Source: Eleginops maclovinus (Eukaryota; Chordata; Actinopteri; Perciformes; Eleginopidae). From it: a stretch of DNA of 64,000 bases. This document shows, piece after piece, positions 27,201 to 37,853 of this stretch. The stretch's first letter is position 1. Every line of letters begins with the position of its first letter. Where the stretch lies: assembly GCF_036324505.1 (NCBI RefSeq), contig NC_086366.1:12335927-12399926 (forward strand), written 5' to 3'. The position numbers and the translations under genes are program-made. The notes beneath the pieces were generated by a model, which saw nothing but the letters and a program-made list of their open reading frames with translations, searched no databases and was not told the origin of the DNA.

Positions 27201-29579
27201 CATTTGGATACGATTCAAAAGAGAATATTGATGTTTGATAAAATTCACAAATCAAAGGGAAGCGTAAGGCGGCCCGCCGACTTGGCTGGAATACAGGCCA
27301 GCGTGGGGGACTTGGTTAGGCACGGCGAGCTGGTTCACAAGATGTTGAGTTTTGAGAGTGATGTTCTAGGATCAATTCTAAGTGCCTTTTCTGCACACAC
27401 CAAAGAAAGTAGTGAGAAGTAATAAGAGACAGATTAATATGATAGTCTTCAAGGCTGAGGCCCGGAGCTGCATGTCCATGTTATGGATTAATAGGAATTA
27501 ATGTAGCACAGAATATCGTAATTTAATCTCACAACATATCTGTAGAGCGACCGTCAGAGAAGTTATTTCATACATTCTAGTTAGAGTTCAAAGAGAGGCT
27601 ATCCCAAATCCTTAACTTCAAAATTTCAAAGACATCATCTCTCTGCTTTTATCTTTCTGAGACCTGTTAGCCATCCATCAAATCATCCCTGGAGAAATGT
27701 ATAGTATGACTATAGATGGAGAATTTGGAAAGATGGAAAGGACAAAAGTCCAAGTTAAATGGCTTGGTTAGAGATACCGCTATAACTGAAACGGCAACAG
27801 ATACTGACTGTCAATGTCCTATCGAGATTTTTGTAGTTTTTTTTCTGCTATAACAGCTGGTGTTAAAACTGAATATCAACCTTGCACTACATGTGTTCAT
27901 CTGTTAGGGTTTACTCCAAGTTAGCTGCCCATTTTGGTGCAGTGGCCAAACAACACTCTAGTTTAATGTTTTAATGATGGCAGAGTTGAGGGCTATTTTA
28001 CATACTGGTCATAAAGCTGACACGTTTGATCAATGGGATTGAGCTTGTTGCCTGTTATGGCCACAGCATGCGATTCCATCATCATCTGCATCTAAACCAC
28101 TCAGGGACACCTTGTGCCCTGTATGAAAGCATCTGCATTTGTTATGTTTGCTTGCCCTTTTTAGTCAAGGTTATCCCCTCAATGTTTCCCTACCTTTTTT
28201 CTTTCAATATGTTTCTGTGACCTGGCCTGAAATATTACAAAGGTTCCAAACATGTTTCAACTCCGCAGTGCCTGTTTATCCAGGGCTTTCGCACCACTTT
28301 TGCCATCTATTGTGGTGTTCAAATAAGGACAGGAAATATATGTATGCTGCGACTTGCTGCAGGTTCTTTAAAAATCGTCTGATTTCACAGTGGCTGACCA
28401 TACGCAGCCTGTACGTCTGCTGCTGCTCGTGCGTTGGTTTATTTTTATCTTGAAGCCAATGGAGTCTCATAATAAAAAGAGTGCTGTAGTCTATCTCCAA
28501 ACAAATAAATACATGGTTCTCCATGTTAAAGCAAATCCTGCCCTTGCATTACGCTCCGGGAAAGAAGCCTTGCGAATGCAATATCAAGTCATCTGAATAA
28601 ATAACTCCAACTTTCCAATGGAGAAAAACAAATTATGTAGTAGAGTGATTTTGTCTTTGGGACACCTAATCAGTAAATGTATAGTCTTTTACACCCTCAC
28701 CTAAATAACATGCTGTAGACAACATGACAAACCCTAATTGCAATGTTTTCCTGTATTGATGGACTTGTACACTAAAATGACACAAAGTGATAGTAGGTAC
28801 AGGAATGGGATGAATTGAGCCAAGAAATTGTGAAATAAAAGCTGTAGAAAAGTTTTGTATGATATATTACAATTCCTTTTGAAATCATACATAAGATACC
28901 ACACTATATTCATCCCCAACACAAACCCGTTGCAGTTCAAACCATCTGTGAAATTAGAGGTTAATCTTGGATGATTACCTCAGAAGAAAATGTGCAACAT
29001 TTGTCCAGTTCACTTGAATATTCTTTATGAGTTTACAACCTCAATGAGTTATTGATTTGCAGATGTGAGAAGCTAACCTCCCTTGTCGCATAATAATACG
29101 GGCGAGGCTGGAGCGAGGAGAGCATTTATCTGTGTCAACATAGTGCAAAGGGAAATTACACATATATGCCTTCTTTATTTTGGAGCCTGAGACTCGGGTA
29201 ATTTTAGAGTCCATTACACAGGCCATCTTTGAAATCCACCCTGATGTACTGTGACCTGAGGGGGCTTTGTAAGACTGCATAAATGAATGGCTGCCAACTA
29301 CTTGACTCAAGGCACCAGCTCTAGTTACCTTCGAAGAAAACGATCAATATGCCCACTCATTTGTACATTGCAAGCCACTAAGTGGTACAAGAGAAGGAGA
29401 CAAAAGCGAGAGGTGCATAAAAACAGACGTTTCTCTTGACTTAGCCTTAATTGAAAAATTGAAAAAAGATTTACAGTATGTGATTCATGTATAGCAATAC
29501 AATGTTTGAAATAGCATTTAGTTTGACAGCTTTACACTGTTTTTGAAAAATATAAGTAAAGCAACTGTTTTGACAAGTC
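24289..29579. other. Non-coding apart from a small unrecognised ORF
   Basis: The segment 25,870-26,350 is richer in GC than its surroundings; the long minus-strand frame at 26348-26782 is a product of purine-rich plus-strand sequence. No RNA gene is recognised. Confidence 0.6.
27195..27422 (+). other. Short unrecognised plus-strand ORF, CpG-enriched
   Basis: A frame of about 75 codons ending in TAA at 27422, with an internal ATG (MFDKIHKSKGSVRRPADLAG). Composition is more protein-like, and CpG is denser (27268-27330), than the surrounding AT-rich DNA. There is no recognised homology and no convincing acceptor, so it may equally be a conserved non-coding element. Confidence 0.2.
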
Positions 29580-29925
29580 CAGTGGTTCCCAAACTTTTTC
29601 AGTTAGGCCCCCCTTGGGTAATTGGAAATATTTTCGAGGCCCCCCTAACCCGGTTCTGACCTACATTTGTTGGATTAATTGAACAAACGTTCCATTTTCT
29701 CTGCTAATAATATAAGTCACAAAGATCCAACTAATTTTATATTTTTGTATGGATAGAACATCCATTTGTACGCAGTTGGTTCGATAAAATGTGCAAGATA
29801 ACTTATGTAGTAATACCAAATAGTACATCTATTTTATATATTTAAAATTATAACAAAGAGCAACCAATGTTTGTTTCACGCGCACCCCCTGCCTTTACCT
29901 CCGCCCCCCACGTTGGGAACCACTG
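29580..29925. mobile_element. hAT-type MITE, 346 bp
   Basis: The ends are perfect inverted 13-mers: CAGTGGTTCCCAA on the left and its reverse complement on the right. Subterminal runs of C on the left (GGCCCCCCTT) and right (CCGCCCCCCACG) follow. Flanks are GACAAGTC (29572-29579) and GACTAGTC (29926-29933), an 8-bp duplication with one mismatch, as expected for hAT. There is no open reading frame. It is a non-autonomous copy. Confidence 0.85.
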
Positions 29926-29933
29926 GACTAGTC

Positions 29934-30981
29934 AATGGTCTTTAGTCTTCAGTATCTTTTCCCAAACAGAAACTGAGTGAGTTGCACTTATTTTCTGCCC
30001 GTGTATGGAAAGAACAAACATTTCTATGATGTGTCAATCAGGTTTTCTATTTTCTCTTGGCCGCAGGTAGGTCAGAATCCCTGCCCTGCTGGTTCTTTAT
30101 CTATGGCAGCTTGCTTTGCACATATTCTACCTCTCATTTATCACTGTCCAAACAGTTGACAAGTAGTGCAGTGGATATGGATCATCTTAGACAGTCAGAT
30201 GAACAACTCCCAACAGTAATATGCCTGCGTGTGTGCAAACACACGCAGGCATATTGTCATAAGAAAAATGATAAAAGATATAAGCCCCTAAAGGGGAATC
30301 GCATACAAACTGTACGTCAGTGATTCTCAACGTCCAGGCCATGACCTGGTACTGGTCTGTGCAGAGCTTTCAGCTGGGCAGCAGAGATGTTCTGTGACAT
30401 ACGCAGACAACTTCTGCAACAAACTCCAACTTTGTGGAGGCTCTTGGGATCTTATCTCTAAGGATCTGTGTTTTTAGAACGAGACTATGTAGTGAATGTC
30501 ATTCTATTACATTTTGAAAATTGCTCAGGTGCACATAAAAGGGTTTTGTTCTTTTGTGTACTGTTAAGGTGTCAAATGCCTTGTGAAAATGACCCCTGAA
30601 GTACACGAGCATCCAGGAAAATGACATGTCTTTACCCTGCATCGTAGCTAGTGGCAGTGTACATGCTTCAAAGGCTAAAGGATGGATGTGCGGGAGCTGG
30701 TTAACCTTCACAACTTTGGGGAGTTGGGCTCCCATGTACAATCCATCAATTGATCAAGAACGCCATGAGACCATGAATCTTACTTCACTTTTCTTGTCAG
30801 CACATTGCAAATGACCCTTGCAGATGTAATATCATGTTTGCTCAGCCTGGCACTTATTCAAAACAGAAGCAGAAAGCTGCACTTGGTCTTTTCCATTGGA
30901 TGAATGCAAACCAACAGACCAGACCTATTGTTGAGTATTGACTTCAAATGTTAGCATAAGCTTGTAATTTAATTCTGAAAA
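29934..30981. other. Non-coding, one hairpin and a possible hAT fragment
   Basis: The stretch at 30,318-30,400 begins CAGTGATTCTCAAC, similar to hAT termini, but has no partner end. Otherwise nothing beyond the hairpin at 30218-30255. Confidence 0.5.
30218..30255. repeat. Perfect 17-bp hairpin with GCAA tetraloop
   Basis: Arms 30218-30234 (AATATGCCTGCGTGTGT) and 30239-30255 are exact reverse complements around the loop GCAA. Confidence 0.9.
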
Positions 30982-31281
30982 TACATTCCCTGGCCACTTT
31001 ATTAGGTACACAAATATACTTTAATTTAATCTCAATAAAGCTTCTAATAGGTTATTGTTCCCCCTACTGATAGAGAATAGTGTGAGCCTTTACAAAACAC
31101 CTCTTAAATGCAATCCAGTCCAACAAAATTCAAACAAATATCTAATATAATACACTTCTGACAGTGTTTCTCAAAACTAAACATTATTTTATTTTTTTAT
31201 GTAAAATGTATGGCTGACCTGTTATATTGGATTGCTTTAGATTTTACAGGTATGCTTAATATAGTGGTCACTGAGTATATA
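30982..31281. mobile_element. Short inverted-repeat DNA element (about 300 bp), degenerate
   Basis: The left end carries TGGCCACTTTATTAGGTACA and the right end ACAGGTATGCTTAATATAGT followed by GGTCACTGAG, which is an imperfect inverted copy. The GGCCACTTTATTAGGTACAC motif is one I recognise as a recurring terminus of small dispersed elements in teleost genomes. The inside is AT-rich with no reading frame. Family assignment is left open; the exact outer boundaries are approximate. Confidence 0.6.
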
Positions 31282-34045
31282 CTTTACCCTCTTTGAATAG
31301 TTCTACTGAGTAACAATCATGAATAATGGAAATAAAAGGGCATAGATAACAAATCTCAAGTTGTAGGAGTTAAGCTTGTACATATTACAACTACAACTTT
31401 TATTTTGGGTGATATTGTATGTTTTTTTATCTTGTTTTGCTATAAAATCTCTCTACACAGCAGTTCACAGTATGCGGTGACTGATATAATTAAAAGCTTC
31501 ATTGCTTTTCTGGCGTTTTCTTAGGTTTAAATATACATTGAATACAGAAGAACATTACAGAGTTAGTTTGGTTCGAGACCCCTGAATAAATGCCCACATC
31601 TCAGTTAAACAGGTCTCATGTTGTTTGTATAATGTCTGTTTTGAGAGCTTAGTAGGCAGTAGTTAGGCAAGAAAAAGTACCTATATGTGAAGCTTAGCGT
31701 ACATACACAGGTAAAAGTGCAGGAGATTTTATACTGAATTAACTGTAGCCTTCCGAAGATGTGCCCGAAACATACAACCTTGAATACTGTCCGGTGATGT
31801 AAAGAAGGAGTGGAAATGGGAAGGGTGGAGACTGGAGAGGTATACCTAAGTGGCGTTAGCATGCTGTGTTTATCATGCCAAGGACATTGTTGGTTTAACC
31901 TTGAGCAAACAACTCCACCAGCTATATTAGCACAATGAATATGCTAAACGTGACCTATGGAGGCACGGAAGAAAACAGGACGCCTGCTCAGCAGGCAGAA
32001 AAAATAGCCTCAGCTTTAAAAAAGTGCCATATTTAATCCAGCCCATTTGTGGGTATTCAGTCATGAGTGTGAGCATGCTGCAGTGATGGCTGGCTAAATG
32101 AAGTAGGGCAGATGCAAAGCACGACAGCGATGCTCCCTTCCACTCACAGGAAAAGAGACTTCCTTAAACCCTTGCTCAGACTACAGGAGTTTTCAAATCC
32201 TAAACATATTTGAAATTGGGTTGCACTACCCAAATGCAGACCAACTTCCAAGATGTTCTTTTCTCTAATCTCAAAAATACATATATTAACTCCTAAATCA
32301 AACCTATTTTAAATGAATCGGGAGGCCCTGATGAGTCAACAATAAACCTCATATTGCCTGTTAATATCAGCAGAACATTGGTACAGACCAAGGAGTTGCA
32401 CTCCAGTCAGGCATAAATCATCCCAAACTCATGTGGTACTGTATGAGCCCAGGTTAAGGACAAGTACCTGCCTCTCGATTGCTCAGTGTGAGGCAGAGAG
32501 CAGCTGATGATAATTAACCTTCAACACAATCAGCCAAGACCTCAGAAGGTAATGTCACAGTAACCGTAAGACACCTGCAAATTAAAAGGGAAGTATTCAT
32601 GCCAAAGTAAAAATTAAACCAATGCTGTTATAGGAAAGGGTGAATATTCAAACACACACTCAAACGATATTGTCTGTACAGAAACCAGGGGTGATCACAT
32701 GAGAAATTAATCTGTATTCTTACTACATGAAAATAACAAGATGGAACTGACCATGGCTGCGGACAAACTTTTTTAAGACATCAGGTTCTATGTCTGTTCC
32801 TAACCACTACTACTTAACCTCAGGGAAACCTCAACTGATACACCATAAGCAGTTGAGAGCACTTGATTGAAATGACTCTAATACTTTGTAGAAATTCGAT
32901 ATATTTACAACATGCTTTCCAGAAGGAAGCAAAAACCAAGACAGATATGTGTTTGTGTGACGGTGAGTTTGAAGTCAGCAGTAACATTAAAACTGTGAAA
33001 GTTACACAGCAATGTGTGTAGGCTAAAGTGTATTTGTTGCTAAAGAGATTGTACTACTCCACAAGACCCAAGCCAAGTTCCAGTCCTGTCTTGTTTGCAA
33101 GCTGCTGATTAAAGTGAGGTGGGTTAGCCCCAAAGTAAGCAAGTTTGCCCACCTCTGCACCTCAAGGACTTTCATCAATCCAATCATAGTATTTTCACAG
33201 AAATGTGGTTGAGGTGTGGGATGATGATTAAAAGCCGGCTCCTGTTTCTGCAGCAGAGTGTCCACCCTCACGTTTTAAGTACCATTACATTAATTATCAT
33301 TATTTGCTTTGATAGTAATACTGTTAAATAATAATATTTAGAATTATAAAATGATGAGCAGCTATATTAAGCTATAATGGGTTTCCAAGAATATCAGGAT
33401 ATAAAGCCAGATCCAGGCATGTGTTTATTGCAGTCTAAATAATAGCAATAAGCTGCCTGTGGGCCAAGTCTGGCCCATGACCAATCTTTAAATCTACAAA
33501 TATAACAGGGACTATACATCCAAGCTGGATAATGTGTGGGCTATTTCCAAGTGAATAAAAATAAGTAATATTCAGACAAATAAAGGAGTTAAAACATTAA
33601 GGTCTGTGTCTCCGATGCAACAATAAACAGGATTTGGCGTGCAATACTGAAGCACTGCCCCTTGGTTGAACCTAATTGCCAACCACTCTCCGGGTACGCC
33701 AGCTGTCAACAATACTCCATTGTGCTCTCTTAACAGTGGAACTGTTTCGTAATGCACAGCATTGCAAACCAGGGATCTCTGGAGCGCACAAACAAATAAA
33801 CAGCAGCCAATGAGTGGAGCGAGTAGCACCACTTCACCCATCTCTGAAATGGAGCCATGAAACAGAGCCATTTTTTTTTTTTATTTGCTCCGAATGGTTT
33901 TGGGTAATCTACCAAATGTTGCACCTCAGCCAAATGCAGTACAAAAAAAGCAAAGCCTTACTAGTTCCACTAAAAATAGAAAACTGATATTTTGTGTGAA
34001 AATCTAGAAGAGGATTATCCTGAACATCTGTGACAGAGGCTTTAC
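31282..34045. other. Non-coding, no gene seen
   Basis: AT-rich. No exon of the kind expected for an ionotropic glutamate receptor was recognised on either strand. Confidence 0.6.
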
Positions 34046-34177
34046 CTGTAGGTTAACTTTGGGCTTGAGTACAGGGCTGCTGCTGGTCTCGAACACGGAC
34101 GAGCCCTGTCTGTGATCTCCTGATGCTGAAGTGGGTTGTGTCAAGCTGCGCTGAGCTGCACTGCTCCTTCCACTCTT
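34046..34177 (-). other. Candidate exon, minus strand
   Basis: Ends at AACCTACAG|GTAAAGCC, a strong donor. One frame is open from the acceptor-like GTGTAG and reads SGRSSAAQRSLTQPTSASGD and later FETSSSPVLKPKVNLQ, a composition that looks protein-like but is not recognised. The acceptor has a weak pyrimidine tract. The frame does not join in phase with the candidate exon at 37001-37199, so if all are used the exon may be 5' UTR. Confidence 0.3.
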
Positions 34178-35186
34178 CTACACCACTCTATTAGAAGCAA
34201 ATTTAACATCAGTTATCGGTGGGTGATGTGATACAAGTTCAACCAACAAAATACATTTAAAGATATCTGAAGGCACCAGCCTACATTTCAAGCCAAATCA
34301 AGTCACTTTAATTTATACAATTTATAATCCAGAATGCCTTAAAGGGGCATGAAATAGAAGCAATATGAATACATTGTGCCTTTGGGTCTGTCCATTTAGT
34401 CAAAAGAAAACAGTCTATGGGAAAAACTCAATATTAGGCTATTTGATATAATGTGATCATCTTACAAATGTGTTGTTCAAATGAATGATCCCAGCAAAAT
34501 GGAGTTGTAAATTAAACATATTTGTTATTGAAGATTTCGTCTGTAATTGCAAAATTGAGAAATAGTTAACTGCATTAAACATCAGGTTGATTAGGAATAT
34601 AATTAGAATATTTCAGAACAGGGAGCCAGGTGACATTTTAATGAATCATAATTGGTTTATCCTTTCGTAAATTATAAATGATCACAAGTATGTGTATTCA
34701 ACATTTGTGTTAAACAAGTAAGTGTAGTTTCAAAATGTGCAAGTTGTTGTGTCTCATGTCAACACCTGTATTTAACAGTGAAAGATGATGGTCGAAAATA
34801 AAACTTGCTAGCCCTTAGCACTAGCCATATTACTTGCTGCAAGTGGGTGTAAATGACTAACAGCCGTTGGATGGTTTCTTTTTGTGTTAGCTGATTTAGA
34901 TGCCCCAGTTACCGAGTAGAATACAGCTGAGCTAGCACGTCCAACAGATAACGTGGTAGCTAACTTATATTTAGCCACCATGACAGTTGTAATATATTTT
35001 TCCACATGTTCCAGACAAAAATGCTCCTAGTTACGTGAACGTCAGTGTAACAGCTCTGTGCGTTTTTCTGTAAGTGTGTCCTCTAATTTGACGCAACACA
35101 CCTGTGACATGCCTATCCCAAAATAAAGCGACAATCAGTTTAATATTATTCATCACAAGCAGGAAACTCAAATAAAGATCACGTAC

Positions 35187-35300
35187 CTTCATTATCCATT
35201 AACATCTCTCGAGTGTTTTATGTTGTATTTGGCCTAAACCTTGTTTTTCATCTTAACTTGCATCAGTGAGAACGAGAACACTCTCATGGTGTGTTCAATG
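35187..35300 (-). other. Candidate exon 3' edge, minus strand
   Basis: Donor GATAATGAAG|GTACGTGATC at 35187/35186, preceded by ATGTTAATGGATAATGAAG. The upstream boundary is not defined, and 35300 is only a nominal limit. Confidence 0.2.
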
Positions 35301-35422
35301 AACCTTGGAATAACCGGACATGGCACGGGATCAGTAACACAACAGAAGGCCTAACCCTTAAATCTGGATAATGACACGTGTAAATAATGTGTGTAAATAT
35401 CCATCCAATAACAATGAATTAT

Positions 35423-35461
35423 TCATCATGACCAATAATTATTCATTATTGGTCATAATGA
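35423..35461. repeat. Inverted repeat containing opposed CCAAT boxes
   Basis: Arms 35428-35439 (ATGACCAATAAT) and 35445-35456 are exact reverse complements around a 5-nt loop; four more base pairs follow after one mismatch. Each arm contains CCAAT. Confidence 0.85.
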
Positions 35462-36238
35462 CTAATCTTCACATGATGTAGTTCCAGTCTTTTAAACTTC
35501 AGTCTCTGTTCTGCTAGAACTAGATTTGCAGGACAATACATGTTAATATGAACCCAATCCATAACTGCATAGCCAATCCAGTATCATCCATTCCCTAATA
35601 ATGAGCTGTCAAACTTAAAGTGTTCCTCTGGGGCATAAATTGTAGCATTTGGCATCACATACTGTGTGAACGTGAATTGCCAAGCTGCAGATACACTTAT
35701 TAACATGAAATTGATTCTGTAGACTAGAGTAACTATCTGACTTATAACAAGACAGCCAACAACGCAGTTTTTGTTTATGGACGCAGCATTTATTCGTTTT
35801 GGGATCAACACAAAGTATTTGAGCTTGGAGAAATGCAAGCATCATCCTCTGGCATCAATATCACACAAACAGGGGGATGCCATGCAGCTGCCAATACAAA
35901 TCTCAGCAAATATGTTGCTGAAACATTAATGTGAATAAGCAAACTAAAAGGCAAAATAAAACACTTTTATGTTTGGAGTAGAATAAATCATATTTGATTC
36001 GTATGTGTTACATGGATAATCAAACCGTTAAGTTGTATTTACATTCACTCTTTAATTTACAAAAGCATTTGATTAAAAACTAAAATAGATAAGAAGAAAA
36101 ACCTCTGCTATTGTGTTTGTGATTATCACCATTTGCTGCCCAGGGGTTGAAATGTTCCCACATTTTAATTTACAACTGCCTCACTTCACAGCACATTAAT
36201 CTTTTGAGATGATAAACTAATAGGATTTTTGTTTATTT

Positions 36239-36269
36239 TGGCATCCACAGCAAAAACCTGTGGATGCCA
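36239..36269. repeat. Perfect 12-bp hairpin
   Basis: Arms TGGCATCCACAG (36239-36250) and its reverse complement (36258-36269) around CAAAAAC. Confidence 0.88.
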
Positions 36270-36461
36270 CGAGAGGAGCCAGTAATAGAAACTAAATTGA
36301 ACCACAAGGTGGTGCTAAAAGTGAGCTCCTATGTTTCCCCAACCACCCTCTCTCACTATATCTCATTAAACCATCACGTTCACTTATCCCCTCTTTGGTT
36401 CATTTTAATAACATGAGTAAAAGTCAAAAATTCTAGTGTGTACTGAGTGTTAAATAAACAC

Positions 36462-36764
36462 TTAACCACAAAGGCAATCTATCATTCCCCTAATGAATTT
36501 ACGCTTGATCTGTATCACTCCACTTAAATTGAGCACTTTATCACTGAATGTGAACCTATAATCCATCACGATATAGACGTCCTTCTTGGCCCATGCCTCC
36601 TGAAAATGAAGGATTTGCGAGCCCCTACCGAGACTCCGAGCCGTGCTCTCAATATCTGCACGAGGACCCTTTTTCCATTCATCCAACATGCAACAATTAG
36701 GCTGCAGCAGGAGTTTTCCAACGCAAAAGATACATAAAATTGTAAAAGAAAAAAAGAAATCCAT
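36462..36764 (-). other. Unrecognised 100-residue minus-strand ORF with a signal-peptide-like start
   Basis: It starts at ATG 36764 directly after an acceptor-like CTCGCTCAG and begins MDFFFSFTILCIFCVG, a hydrophobic run like a signal peptide, ending with TAA near 36462. The remainder (such as QEAWAKKDVYIVMDYRF) matches no family I know. A weak donor (CTCG|GTAGGGG) occurs inside. It lies within the possible 5' gene region and could be an exon or a chance ORF. Confidence 0.2.
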
Positions 36765-37000
36765 CTGAGCGAGTGTTTGGAGTCAGTATCTGACTGGTTA
36801 AAACACCACTCATTATGCTGGATAATCAATGTCTCAACTTCTGCTGCACATTGAAGCGTTAGCCTAAACAGGAGGTTTAGTCAGTCCTTTGCGCAGCGTC
36901 TTTTGAAATTGTCATTAAATCCTTGAAGCATTCAACAGGCCTACTCCAAATTATGCTCTTAAATTATTTTCTTAATTTGACTTTATAAAACGTGCCTTAC

Positions 37001-37199
37001 CTGGTAATCTTTGTGCTGTCTGTTGTCCAGTTAGGAAATAAATTATCTGTTAGTTTTGGATCAGCTCTTCCGTGAGTGTCCGCTGCCCGCAAGAATACGT
37101 CGTTTTGCAAGAAAAGCGTAATAGCAATGTAACTCAATTCCCCCCTCTTTTTAGTTCTCTGGATGTTGTTCCGCGCCTCCCTCCACACACCGAGGCTTA
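37001..37199 (-). other. Candidate second exon of the same minus-strand gene
   Basis: It is bounded by a good acceptor (pyrimidine-rich CTTCACATCTTTCTGCCCAG at 37219-37200) and a good donor (ACCAG|GTAAGG). A frame is open across the whole 199 nt and stays open when joined to the previous candidate exon. The predicted peptide (for example WREARNNIQRTKKRGELSYI) is not one I recognise, and no ATG opens it. Confidence 0.33.
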
Positions 37200-37421
37200 C
37201 TGGGCAGAAAGATGTGAAGATAAAACGCGTAACAGATCACACCAACAGCAGTCCAGTTTAATTTGATTTTTAGATTAGCAAATCTTGTTCCGTAATGTGG
37301 GGCATCAGCGCGCCCCTTGAATAGAAAAACATCCACATCCCAAATAGTTGGAAAATAACCCTTTTCACTTTATCCCCCGAAAAAAGCAGTCCTTTTCACA
37401 GTTTTGGTCTTGACTACTTAC

Positions 37422-37822
37422 GTTGCCTTGATATCTGATAGGCCCACTGAACAGGAAGGTCTCTATATATTAGGGTTATTCCAACGATGCCGGTGATGCT
37501 GCGTATCCTGCATCCCACTACCAGCAAGGGAAGAGTGCAAAGAGAAAGCCAGGCAGTAATGTCGCCCTGTGCTGAGTGCTCCGTCAAACAAACGGACCGG
37601 TGAAACACGCTCAGTCAAATAACACCTCCTTTGATTTTATCTTGTGGTGTAGATGTAGTCCTTTACGGTGGGGTAAACCCACTGCGGTCCGGTGGAAAGA
37701 TGCAGAGCAGATTGAGGTGCAGGCGAAGTCTCGTCCCTTTTGCTTTTGCGCACACACTCACAGTCAGAGGGGATTTTTCTGTTGGTGCCTTCCTCACACC
37801 CCGGCTGACCAAATGTGAGAAA
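37422..37822 (-). other. Candidate first (non-coding) exon of a minus-strand gene
   Basis: The interval begins about 30 nt after the TATA-like motif and ends at GGCAAC|GTAAGTAG, a near-consensus donor. Base composition is richer in CpG than the flanks. The open frame across its 3' half has no ATG start, so the exon is more likely 5' UTR. Its TSS at about 37,822 is an inference. See the neighbouring exon candidates at 37001-37199, 35187 and 34046. Confidence 0.33.
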
Positions 37823-37846
37823 GAAAAAGCTCCGGACTCCTGATGC

Positions 37847-37853
37847 ATTTATA
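37847..37853 (-). promoter_or_regulatory. Candidate TATA box of a minus-strand transcript
   Basis: The minus strand reads CATATAAATGC. It lies about 430 nt upstream of a strong splice donor at 37422/37421 with a relatively CpG-rich interval between. The combination is promoter-like, but no transcript evidence is available. Confidence 0.35.

Noticed and set aside
30318..30480. hAT-like terminus CAGTGATTCTCAAC
   Set aside because: No inverted partner or target duplication was found, so the element is not listed as a feature.
34290..34330. CAAGTCACTTTAATTTATAC, similar to a dispersed fish repeat
   Set aside because: The match is short and no element boundaries could be drawn.
34808..35005. Minus-strand ORF MVAKYKLATTLSVGRASSAV
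   Set aside because: It is rich in GCTAGC/TTAGC motifs typical of dispersed AT-rich sequence in fish, and no reliable splice pair links it to the neighbouring exon candidates.
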